In this document: piece by piece, positions 1 through 9,672 of the stretch
How the letters are laid out: each line of letters begins with the position of its first letter
How positions within the stretch are numbered: the first letter of the stretch is position 1
NCBI GenBank assembly: GCA_030412805.1
Contig: JASJFJ010000001.1
Coordinates: 2,978,501 to 3,042,500, forward strand
Reading direction: 5' to 3'
DNA length: 64,000 bases
Source of the DNA: Westerdykella aurantiaca
Taxonomy: Eukaryota > Ascomycota > Dothideomycetes > Pleosporales > Sporormiaceae
Notes under the pieces: model-generated
Told to the model about the DNA's origin: nothing
Databases searched by the model: none
Seen by the model: the letters and a program-made list of their open reading frames with translations, nothing else
Program-made: the position numbers and the translations under genes

Positions 1-132
1 GGCGGGGTCCTCAATGAATTGAGGAGCGGCGGAGACCAGGCTACAGGTGTATCAGTAAAGCGTGTATGTGAAGTGCTGGATGGAGGTTTACCTGGTGGCG
101 CCGATGTAGAGGATGAGAGTGCTGAACTTCAT
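1..132 (-). CDS. Secreted protein, N-terminal fragment cut by the left edge
   Basis: Reading the minus strand, an ATG at 132 opens a hydrophobic signal-peptide-like stretch (MKFSTLILYIGAT). A canonical GTAAAC donor follows at 91 and a TAG acceptor ends at 41; splicing gives the continuation SLVSAAPQFIEDPA in frame to base 1. Exons are therefore 92..132 and 1..40 with a 51-nt intron. The joined N-terminus (Lys, hydrophobic core, VSA/AP junction) is a textbook Sec signal peptide, so the product should enter the secretory pathway. A TATATAAGG box lies 84-92 bp upstream at 216..224. Only 26 residues are visible, so the mature protein (enzyme, effector or wall protein) cannot be named. The splice model rests on frame and signal-peptide logic only. 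Confidence 0.6.
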
Positions 133-215
133 GGTGTTGACTGTTCGGGACTTGGTCTGCAGGTTGAGGATCGAAGTGCTTGCTTGATGTCAGTCGAAGG
201 GGCCCATCGTGCCCT

Positions 216-224
216 CCTTATATA
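216..224 (-). promoter_or_regulatory. TATA box of the left-edge secreted protein gene
   Basis: TATATAAGG on the minus strand, 84-92 bp upstream of the ATG at 132. Position and sequence fit a fungal TATA element; transcription has not been shown. Confidence 0.45.
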
Positions 225-1975
225 GTGGAGTGTAGACATCCACGATTATGCAAGTGAGGAGACCTCGACGAGTCCATGTAAGAGAGCAGATTAAAACGCG
301 GCCAAATCAACCGGCCGGCCGTTGCATGACGCGTGTTTTTGATTGCGTTATGGACATAGGACGCCTGGAAGCGCAACCTATTGCTGAAATTAGGTGATTC
401 AGGACACCCCATTCCTCCAGGCTCGGGGAATGCATCCACGAGGTTGAGGGATCGGTCTGGGGAAACTTGCTAGCCAACGGCAAAACAATTTGAGCTTATT
501 GTGAATGCCCAATGAAAATTCGTCACCATATAGCTGGGTACGTCAGCATAGAAGGTGCATAGCCGTCCAGCATTGAGGATAGTCGAAGTCTAGATCACTA
601 CCCCTAGCGATCCCCGAGTCCCGGAGAAAAGTCTTGGAGAACCGGGAAACCAGTCCAAGTTTCAAGGATCTCGACCACTGGGTTTCGAGGGCTCAATTGC
701 TAAGTGGCCGGCTGAATCGAGCTGGCGATGATATTCCAATTGACAGCCTGGTTGAAATGAAGGTTCCAAAACATGGGGAGACATATTGTCCTCCCAAGCA
801 TAACTAGATTGTTTACACCCGTGGACAGTGGTGACAGGTTGGCTTCCTCATGAACTAAACATGGAGGACATACACCAGTGGTGCGTAATTGTACTTTTGA
901 GACTCTACCAAAGCACGCCACAGGCGAGGATGCGAATTGGTCAGTGGCAAGCTTCACAGATTGACTGCAGCAGCAAGAATGAGAAGAGCAATGTCAGGCC
1001 AATTCGTGGCCTGAAGAGGCGATGGGCCAGTCAAGACCAGCCAATGATGTCGTTTCGTGATCCTGAACCCATGCTACGAGAGTGTTCGTGCTTCAGGAAC
1101 GTTCGAAACAGATTGAGATTTGCAGTCAAAGATGCTCCAGCCTCCTGCAACGGTGACATGGAGGTCTAATTCGCCAACGCGAGAGCGGATGGTGCCATTC
1201 GGTGCCTGGATAGGTTGACCTAAGCATCCATACAAGCTATTAACCGAACAATCTAGGGGGTCCTTGGCGGAAAAATTGAATCGAAACGTAGAATTACCCC
1301 GATATGAATGAAGCGGGGGAGGGGACGGCGACAGGCGATTTATGGGGGAATTTGGAGATCCGGTACTAGGATTCGCTTCGAGAATGTACGTTTCCTCCGA
1401 TGGGGTTCTCCATCCTTGCTGCCCAAGAGGCTCTAGCCGGTGGTCTTTCTGAACGGACAGTGAGTAGTCGTCACACACGGGGGGTCGTGGACAAATGGAG
1501 AAGGGATGCCGGAGGTTGGACGACTTCATCATCAAACCTTCGACGACTTCCAGACTCCCAAATGTTGTGGTCGAGTCGGAACTTGCCATATAGACCTCGT
1601 GTTGCGTGCGTCAACATATTGGCCAAATTATAGAGGACTTCATTGTTGCAATGATGTGATGCATGTAGAGATCTGGAGAGACAGAAGATGGGAAGTGGAG
1701 ACGTGCAGGTGTCTCCGCATGAGGAATCCAAACAGGCTTAGGAAACTAAGGATTTATGGAACAATCTCTGTTGGTCAGTTACAGAGATGACGGGGGACCT
1801 TGGTCTTGACGATGAAGCAAACAGAACGTGCCGGCATTATGGATACTTACAGAAAGAAGGATGGGATGGACGCTATAGCTACTGGGGCCACTCCAAGGGC
1901 GGTCTGATGAGTAAGCAGGACGGAAGAAGCGGAACAATGATGATCCGCACGCCCAATCAGCTCTTATCGCAATCT
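225..1975. other. Intergenic, about 1.75 kb, no gene recognised
   Basis: Open frames here (the longest about 170 codons, minus strand, 1074..1589) have low-complexity, Ser/Pro-rich translations, overlap each other on both strands and show no domain I recognise. The right end is the leader of PUF6, with a GATGAG (PAC-like) at 1906..1911 and AAATTTTT (RRPE-like) at 1985..1992. Confidence 0.5.
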
Positions 1976-1992
1976 TGGCTCTAGAAATTTTT
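1906..1992 (+). promoter_or_regulatory. PAC-like and RRPE-like elements upstream of PUF6
   Basis: GATGAG at 1906..1911 and AAATTTTT at 1985..1992 lie about 50-140 bp before the PUF6 start. In yeast these two motifs mark ribosome-biogenesis promoters (PAC bound by Dot6/Tod6, RRPE by Stb3). Their use in this fungus is inference; both motifs are short. Confidence 0.3.
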
Positions 1993-2043
1993 GGACTGCA
2001 TGTCGCAGGCGTCGCAAGCATCAACTTGCCCAAACTGCCCAAA

Positions 2044-4285
2044 ATGCCTGGAATAAAACGAAAATCCGGAAAGAATATCTCTTCAGAAGCTGCCGCCCGG
2101 AGCAAAAAGCTCAAAGTTGACAAGCCGTCAGCAAAGCGCTCCAAACATGAAGATCCGGAGGACGTGGTAGAAGCCGAGAGCGAGGTATCGGACAGCGACG
2201 ATGTCTCCAGCAGTGAAGAAAGTGAAGTGGAACAGCCAAAAAAAGACGCGAAGGCACCGAAAAAGAAAGAGTCACAAAAGGAAGCAAAGGACAAGTCCAA
2301 GAAAGCGGCTGGCGACGTCAATGAACAGAAAGATTCCGCTCTAGCTGCGCTCAATGGTACGCAATCGTATACCCAACATCCGGAAAACATTTTCTAACGT
2401 GTAGGCAGCATCTTCTTCGAAAGAGGCACATGCGAAGCAAAAAGCCCTCGCCAAAGAACGTAAGGCTGCGAAGCCCAATGCCGATATCATAGAGCGCTCG
2501 AAGAAACTTTGGGAGAAGTTGCGCTTAAAATCACACGTGGAGAAGGAAGAGAGGAAGAAGCTTGTTAAGGAGCTTTTCGAGATCGTCACCGGCCGCGTCA
2601 AGGATTTTGTGTTCAAGCACGATTCCGTGAGAGTCATTCAGACAGCTATCAAATATTCGACTATCGAGCAGAGACGCATGATAGCCAGAGAACTGAAGGG
2701 GGAGTTCAAAGTATTGGCAGAAGGGAAATACTCGAAGTTTTTGATCGCGAAGCTGTTGGAGAAAGGGTAAAATGGCCCCGCCTTGCAAGAACTTACGCAA
2801 TGTTGCTAATACTTTTCCAGGGACCCTGAGATTCGCGATCTGATCATTTCTGAGTTTTACGGCCATGTCCGTCGGCTCATCAACCATCCTGAGGCCGCAT
2901 GGATTTTGGATGACACCTACAGAGCGGTTGCAACGCCTGAGCAGAAGAGTCTCCTGCTCCGCGAATGGTATGGACCCGAGTTTGCCATCCAAGGTCTCAA
3001 AACCCAAGGAACGGACAGCGCCGAACTCATTACCATCCTGGAGGAGTCACCCGAAAAACGCAAGCCCATCATGGAGTATCTTGAGGCACAGATCAACCAG
3101 CTTCTGCAAAAGAAGCTCAGTGGATTCACGATGCTTCACGATGCGATGTTGCAATATTTCCTCGCTTGCAAGCCCGGTAGCTCTGAAGCGAACGACTTCC
3201 TCGAGCAGTTCAGACCTGATTCTACGATCAAGGAGGGCCAAGAAGCCGACAACGTTGACCTGTTGAAGAATCTTGCGTTTACGAAATCCGGGTCACGCCT
3301 TGTGTCTTTAGCCCTGGCTTACGGCAGCGCCAAAGACCGCAAGATGTTTCTCCGGCCATACAAGGATACAATCGAGATGATGGCATACGACGCAAATGCG
3401 CACCGCGTCCTTCTTGCCGCATTGGCAATTGTCGATGACACCAAACTCACGTCCAAGTCCATCTTCGGCGAACTTCTACCATCCAATGATACCCTTCCCG
3501 AGAAGGTGCTGAGCTTGGCTAGCGATACTCGGGCCCGCACAGTCCTTCTCTATCCTTTCGCTTCCGACGCCAAGTGGCTCATCGATGATAGCACAAGGGA
3601 GCGTCTGGCAGAACTATATGCTATTCGTGCCACCACATCCAAAAAGGACCCTAACGTCAGGCACCAAGAAATTGTGAAAGCGATTGAGCCGCAGCTGCTA
3701 ACAGCCATTACCGCTAGGACAGCGGACTTCGCCTCTTTCGGCTTTGGACTTCAATTCATGGGCGAAGTGCTGGTTGGAGCACCCGATATTGAGCGGGAAA
3801 AGAGGCAAGAGGCGCTCAAAGAAGTTGTCCAACTCTCGCAGCAGATTCTAGAACCCGCCTCCACCGGGGAATCTACCCCCGAAGAAGCTGCGAACGGGAA
3901 GGGCAAGCAGGATGTCGCAGCTCTTGGCAAGAATATGCTCAAGATGCTTGTGCAAGGGGGCAAGTTTGATCCGAAGTTGAAGAAGGTGGTGCCGGTGGAG
4001 CCCCCTCTGGGATTTGCTGATATGTTCTGGGAGCAGATCAAGGGTGATGTTGTTCAGTGGGCCACTGGTCCCGGGGCTTTCGTCATCGTAGGCCTGGTTG
4101 AATCCGAGGAGTTTGGAAAGAAGGACGAGGTACTGGCGGCTTTGAAGAAGCAGCGGAAAAAGCTGGAAGCTGCAGCAGGTCCAACGGCTGACGCAGACAA
4201 GTCCAAGAAGAGGAAGAAGGGTGAGAAGGGTGAGAAGGCCACCGGGGGGAATGCTGGAGCAAGGATACTTCTGCAGAAGCTGTGA
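2044..4285 (+). CDS. PUF6: Pumilio-family ribosome biogenesis protein PUF6
   Basis: Exons 2044..2356, 2409..2766 and 2821..4285 (introns 52 and 54 nt) give 711 residues. The start MPGIKRKSGKN is the first ATG in frame; an open frame continues upstream only to a TTG. The N-terminal 105 residues are Lys/Ser/Glu-rich with KSKK-type nuclear/nucleolar signals. The middle holds the atypical Pumilio repeats (RVKDFVFKHDSVRVIQTAIKYST, GKYSKFLIAKLLEKG, the HP-rich NHPEAAWILDD) and the C-terminal half carries the CPL domain (LAYGSAKDRKMFLRPYKD, DANAHRVLLAALAIVDDTK). The C-terminus is again Lys-rich. Yeast Puf6 binds RNA non-specifically, works in 60S subunit assembly in the nucleolus and represses ASH1 mRNA; the first role is the likely one here. 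Length is slightly above yeast Puf6 (656). Confidence 0.93.
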
Positions 4286-4603
4286 TTTCCCAGCGGCATC
4301 TCGATTTGGTATATAGCATCTACGGCGCAATTTCCGCACATGTTTCTCCCATGTGCTTTTGATTATCCATCTCCCAATGTCCCTACGACTCGTCGCATGG
4401 CTTGTGACTGGATTCTGGTCGCCGACAGCTCTTCAGCCGAACCCCTGTCCGCATGTACTGCGAGCCCATGGCTCAGTCCCATGCCCATGCCTATCACGAC
4501 TTCCTCAACTCCGGAATTGCAACCTTTCTTTCGAGCTGGGGGTACGTGTTCCCATAGCAGTGCCAAGCACCTCGATATTCAGAACCTCAGTTCCTACGCT
4601 TCC
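4286..4603. other. Convergent intergenic spacer, PUF6 / ankyrin protein
   Basis: 318 bp between two convergent stop codons. Nothing beyond 3' UTR sequence is visible. Confidence 0.5.
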
Positions 4604-5281
4604 TCACTCGAACCTCCTCCTAGTGCTCCGGCCTGACTCCTCCGCACCCATTCCAGACACCACCTCCGCCACCAACTCCCTCAACCGTCTCTGGCCCTCC
4701 TCCGTCTGGAAATCCTCACTCGCAGCTAGCTCCTCTATCCGCCGCCGTATCTCAGGATCTGGCGCATCGCCCACGTCATCTTCCGCCATCGTGCCCATGT
4801 TGATTTTCACACCGCCTGGGAGTCCGGAGAGGTCTGGAACCTCTACACCGTTGGCGGCGTCGCCGTTCGCATTGCTGCCCCCGCCCGTCCGCAGTTCGCG
4901 AAGGTAGGCGACGACCTCATGGTCCTCGCCCTCCTCCTCAGCAATCCTCTCCTCCGCCGTCTTCCCCTCCGTGTTCCTTAATCTCCAATCCGCGCCGAAA
5001 TCCTCGACGAGGCTTTTCGCTATAGCTGCGTTTTCCGCCGCGAACAAGGGCGATTCGCCATCTTCGTCTAGTAGATTTACGTTGACTTTGTAGGTGTTGA
5101 TGAGTTCGCGGAGGACTTGGGGTTGGTTGTAGGAGACGGCGGCGTGGACGAGAGAGTAGCCGTGGGAGTCGGAGGTGGAGGCTAGGTGGGGGTGTTGGGA
5201 GAGGGAAGTGAGGATGGCGGCCGGGCGAGTGTCGATGAGGTTGAGGAGGAGGTCGATGGTTGGCGGGGGTGGTGGATTCAT
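4604..5281 (-). CDS. Small ankyrin-repeat protein
   Basis: Single exon, 225 residues. Residues about 40-110 contain two ankyrin repeats (DSHGYSLVHAAVSYNQPQVLRELI and DEDGESPLFAAENAAIAKSLVEDFGAD) with the usual G-x-S/T-x-L-x-x-A pattern, followed by NTEGKTAEERIAEEEGED and a charged C-terminal helix (EIRRRIEELAASEDFQTEEGQRRLRELVAEVV). This layout matches a widespread fungal family of about 170-230 residues with one or two ankyrin repeats (S. pombe SPAC105.02c type); no enzymatic domain is present. A role as a protein-binding adaptor or chaperone, as for yeast Yar1, is possible but not shown by sequence. The minus-strand start is the first ATG, 1.2 kb from the divergent PAP2 gene. Confidence 0.85.
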   Translation of the reverse strand: MNPPPPPTIDLLLNLIDTRPAAILTSLSQHPHLASTSDSHGYSLVHAAVSYNQPQVLRELINTYKVNVNLLDEDGESPLFAAENAAIAKSLVEDFGADWRLRNTEGKTAEERIAEEEGEDHEVVAYLRELRTGGGSNANGDAANGVEVPDLSGLPGGVKINMGTMAEDDVGDAPDPEIRRRIEELAASEDFQTEEGQRRLRELVAEVVSGMGAEESGRSTRRRFE

Positions 5282-6469
5282 TTTGAGTTTTTTATTTGGT
5301 TATGGTTATGGTGTTTTATGCACCTATCTTTGAGCGTCAATGTTGGATTTTGGGTCGGTGGAGGGGTGGTGTTGCGGGAAAAGTTTTGCGCCACGATATG
5401 TGGCGGTGCTCGGAGGAGCCACAGTTTTCCCCGCAAGAAGAGGATCGGTCTCCCCGCAACCTTTCCCAGGTCCACGGTTGTGCCAGATCCAGGTACGTCT
5501 GTCGAAACTCGCTCATCATGAATACAGGTTTCCCCCGAGGCTACGGATTTTGACAGCATCGACGTCAGTTTATTGAATCCGCACTAGCTCATCTCTTTCG
5601 GTAATAAGATGAACGATTTCCAAGGGTCCTACTGGACTCCGCCGGGAATATCTGTTCCTGGAACCCTTCCCCATGTGGGCTATTCCTCCGCAGTAATTGG
5701 GCAGCCTCGAGCGGAGACACTGTCGCTTCGAGTCTACATAGTTTGAGCGTTTGTGCTATGTGACTCGGAGCATATCAATTCATGATCCAGGTTGTATATC
5801 AATGAGATCACGATTTTGAGTGCTGGTGAACAAGTTCCCGGTTTCTCTAACTACGAATACTCGGTAGCTTTGTGGATTACAAACTCGGGGATTAGTGCAT
5901 CCAGGTCGCCGTTCACAGCAACAGCCATCGCAGCCATCATGGGGCAACGCGCAATCACTAGTGGCAACTTTGACTGCGGAATTGTCTTTGGCGCGGGCGC
6001 ACGATTTTAAGCGCTGACGGAGGGCACACAGGTCCACCATCCAGAACGAATCGACCCTCGATCTGCAGTGGCCAGTGCGGATCTCGCAGCACACAGCCTC
6101 TCTGAGACGTCAGATGCTTGGCACGTTTTGTCGTGTGCCTCCTGTGTTCAGCTCTCCTTCTCTTCTCTCATATCTCCAGGCGTCTACAGCACTCTGCTAT
6201 CAACTTGTCTGTTGTGTTCTCTGTTCGATACCTTTCCGTGAATCTTTTCTTTGTTTGTTATACCCCAGATTCCGGGAGCATCGCGCGGAGAACCAACACC
6301 TCCCCCTTGTCAGCCGCTCACGAAACAAAGCCTTACGCGGCCAGTCTTTTGGACCAGTCTTTGGATTTCTACAGCGTTTCGCCGTTCCGCACAAGTCTCG
6401 AACTGATTTGTTGCCTTTATTCCTTCCTTTGCTTCTATAGCGAAGCGCATCCCCAACGGCATTCTCAAA
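5282..6469. other. Divergent intergenic region, ankyrin protein / PAP2 phosphatase
   Basis: About 1.2 kb shared promoter space. The last 350 bp before the PAP2 start are pyrimidine-rich (runs of ctttc/cttct), as common in fungal leaders. Short open frames on both strands have no recognisable content. Confidence 0.5.
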
Positions 6470-7797
6470 ATGAGGTCCTTGAACTTCTCCTTTCCGTCAA
6501 AACGGCTGGTATTCTCTTATATCTTCGACTGGATAGTAATAATGTGAGTCGTCCCAAGCGCGTTTAAGGATCGCGCAGCCAGTGCTGACAATTACAGCGG
6601 TATTGCTGCGGTTGGCGGAGGTTGGGACGGGATCACGCCGTTCCACCGACCCTTCTCCCTCGTTGATCTTTCCATATCATATCCCTACGAAACCAAAGAA
6701 ACAATACCAACATGGCTGCTCATAGTGGTCGGTCTTGTCATTCCCGCCGCGATCACATTCATTGTCTGCTTGATCTTCGTCCCCGGTCCCACCGCAAGAA
6801 AGGGGACTCCGATGGCTCTAATCTGGAGGAGGAAAATCTGGGAGTGGAATACCGCTTGGATGGGACTTGCGATGTCTCTTGCGACGGCGTTCATGGTCAC
6901 ACAGGGGATGAAACTGCTGTTTGGAAAACCGCGGCCTGATCTACTGTCTCGCTGCCAGGCGGATCCCTCTCGAATTCCTCGCACCGATGTCAGCACCTAT
7001 GCGGAGACTCTCAATCCGCTCTGGGTTCTCGTGACGTCCGATATTTGCACCCAAACGGACAACGACATTCTCCAGGACGGATTCAAATCGTTTCCTAGCG
7101 GGCACGCCAGCTGTAAGTGAATCCCAAGATATGGGTATCGCAATTCTGACGGGGTTCAACAGTCTCGTGGGCGGGCCTTCTCTACTTGACTCTGTTCCTG
7201 GCATCCAAGTTCGCCGTCGCGATCCCGTTCCTTCCACCCCGTCCCTTCAGCACAAATCCGGCATACACCTCTGCCGTTGCACCGTCCAACCTGAGAAATC
7301 AGGGCATCCTGCCTACTCACAGTAAAGCGCGTACTGAGTCGAGCCTCTCATCTCCAGGTTTCCCTGAAGACCACGTGGTCCCTATCCGATATCAAGCTGC
7401 AGCCCCTCCAGTTTGGACACTGGTTCTCGTCCTCGTACCCATTGGCTCCGCCATCTACATCACCAGCACGCGATTCACGGATTATCGCCATCACGGGTGG
7501 GATCTCATTTTCGGCAGTTTGATCGGAATCACCACCGCTTGGTTCAGCTTCCGATGGTATCATCTCCCCATCACGAGGGGCGCCGGATGGTCCTGGGGAC
7601 CCCGAAGCTACAAGCGATCATGGGGCATTGGGGTCGGTGTGGGATCGTATGTGGGCACTGAAGGCTGGAGCCATAAAGGAGAATCGGAAGCGGTGCATGC
7701 GAGTGGGTTCCACGGGAATGGGATTACACAAGACGGGATCACGGAGAATGAGCCCCATCCGCAAGAGTATAGAGCGCAAGGCGCGAATGCGGTGTAG
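6470..7797 (+). CDS. PAP2-family lipid phosphatase (DPP1/LPP1 type)
   Basis: Exons 6470..6543, 6598..7112 and 7163..7797 (introns 54 and 50 nt), 407 residues. The three phosphatase motifs are intact: K130-LLFGKPRP, P191-SGHAS and the STRFTDYRHHGWD block with R300, H306/H307 and D310. The second intron falls between PSGHAS and FSWAGLL, so the motif only becomes whole after splicing. Hydrophobic segments flank the motifs (IVFSYIFDWIVI near the start; WLLIVVGLVIPAAITFIVCLIFV; AWMGLAMSLATAFMV; FSWAGLLYLTLFLAS; VWTLVLVLVPIGSAIYIT; LIFGSLIGITTAWFS), consistent with six membrane helices. The family removes phosphate from diacylglycerol pyrophosphate, phosphatidate or lysophosphatidate in vacuole/Golgi membranes. 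Substrate cannot be settled from sequence. The tail (from about residue 330) is polar and not conserved. Confidence 0.92.
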
Positions 7798-8164
7798 GAT
7801 ACCTTGCTCGCTGATTGCGACTGACTCGCATGGGTAATTTGGAGTTATGGGAGGCATTCTTTTGCGGATTTCTTAGCGTTTGAGTTCTCGTTTGGTTCGT
7901 AAGCTGTATTTTTTGATAGTAATACCCTGCAAAATGATGTTCACAATGGGGGCTTGAATGCAAATACATTTGGCAGAACCTACTTTTATTCCCATGATTG
8001 ACCGAAGCTATGAGCGCCATATGAGGCTTGATAGCAGCGATTTGATCCAAGTTCGAAGACTTGAACATCATGGTGCTCTTCCGCAAATCTTGGCACAGAG
8101 CCTCGACCAAGCCATCCATGCACAACTACCTCATCCAAACAAGCTCACTTCTCCCACCCCAAAC
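7798..8164. other. Intergenic, PAP2 3' end to zinc-finger protein 5' end
   Basis: 367 bp, tandem genes on the same strand. No other feature seen. Confidence 0.5.
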
Positions 8165-9066
8165 ATGGCCGAGTACTGGAAATCCACGGTAAGCCTCTCA
8201 TTGACCAGTTACAGCCCGTCGTTCTGACTTTGCCGCAGCCCAAATACTGGTGCAAATTCTGCTCCATCTACGTCAAAGACACCAAACTCGAGCGCGCCAA
8301 CCACGAAGCCACAGGCCGCCACCAGGGAAACATCCAGCGCTCGTTGAAAAACATACATCGGGACCAGCAGGCGGAACAGAGGAAGAAACAGCAAGCGAAG
8401 GATGAGGTCGCGAGATTGAATGGCCTTGTGCCGGGGTCGGGTGCCGCGGGCTCGTCAAGTACAGGTGCGACGGCGGCGGCGAGCGACGCGCGCGCGGGGA
8501 CGAAACCTACGTTTTCGAGGCCAGCCGAGAAGCAAGCTAGTTTGGAGGATCGGAAACGACAGGCGGCGCAGCTAGCGGCTATGGGGGTAGCGGTGCCGGA
8601 TCAGCTGCGCGGAGAGATGGCCCTGGCGGGGGAGTGGCAGGTTGTTAGCCAGAGGGTTGTCGATGAGGATGGAGCGGAAGTGAAGTCTGGACTCAGTACT
8701 GGGGTGCGCAAGAGGAAGATTGATGAGGAAGAGCAGGAGCACATGGAGGCGGCGGAGATGATCACGAAGAAGAAGGGTTGGGGGAAGACTTTCAAGCAGT
8801 TTCCGGGGAAGATGGGGGCCGCGGAAGAGGATATTGAGGCGTTGTTTGGCGGAAAGAAGGGGGAGGTGAAGAAGGAGGAAGACGTGGATGAGCGTGTAAA
8901 GAGGGAGGCGGAGGTCAAGGAGGAGCAGGGTGTTAAGGCGGAAGTGACGGACAGAGGGTTACGGGATATCCCGACTGAAGAGGAGGCTGCGCAACGGGCG
9001 AGAGAAGCCGCTGAATCTGCCGCTCCCGCAGTCGTTTTCAAGAAACGGAAGAAGATTGCTCGGTGA
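8165..9066 (+). CDS. U1-type (matrin) zinc-finger protein, WBP4/FBP21-like
   Basis: A tiny first exon (8165..8188, MAEYWKST) joins 8239..9066 across a 50-nt intron, giving 283 residues. The join restores the conserved N-terminus MAEYWKSTPKYWCKFC. Residues about 9-40 form a U1-type C2H2 finger: C-x2-C (WCKFC), then NHEATGRHQGN with the two histidines. The remainder is Lys/Glu/Ala-rich with low complexity and a conserved-looking KKKGWGKTFKQFPGK block before an acidic, coiled-coil-like tail ending in KKRKKIAR. Proteins of this type (WBP4/FBP21 in animals) associate with the spliceosome; here no WW domain follows the finger, so it is a minimal version. RNA or spliceosome binding is inferred from the finger class. 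Confidence 0.87.
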
Positions 9067-9672
9067 ACATGATTATATGATGGCACGGACATAATCCTTC
9101 ATACCACCAACCTTCGGAGTTCCACGACCGCGAGGCGAAAACTACACCCGCCTACTATGATACACGAGAGACACAAAGTTGGATGCGTAGTGGAAACTAT
9201 GCACAATAAAGTCATGGGTCGTGTGAAAAACGTTCCAGCTTCCCAAGGTGGGCTCCTTAAGAGGCGCCTGATGTCTACAGAGCTGCATGAGAGATGGCAA
9301 AACATGGGCGGCACCTACTAGGCCCAAGGACACCGCTATAGGCATATTGAAATACATAATTCATGCCATCACTCTTGCCGGGGATGGCATCGCTGCCAAT
9401 ACTGTGTATGGTTTTATGTGTTTGCACAGCCACGTGAAAGCTGGAGAAAATTGTGGCGCTTATGCACTGATCGACGGCTAAACCAAAACCTACCCTACCC
9501 AATTCAGGTCCGCCCAACGCCAAGCAGCAGCCGCGACTTCAGACCGCGTCTACGCCAGATTGTCGCGACGGATCAACTTGCGCTGGTCAACGACGCTATA
9601 GCTACACAACTTGACTGGGCCGACATTTCTGAGCTCGAGCATGCGTATCTTGGATAAGCACGCTTTGCGACG
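9067..9672. other. Intergenic upstream of HIR1
   Basis: 606 bp with a CACGTG E-box-like hexamer near 9432. No gene recognised. Confidence 0.4.

Noticed and set aside
1779..2390. 203-codon minus-strand frame rich in Ser/Phe
   Set aside because: Antisense of the Lys/Glu-rich PUF6 N-terminus.
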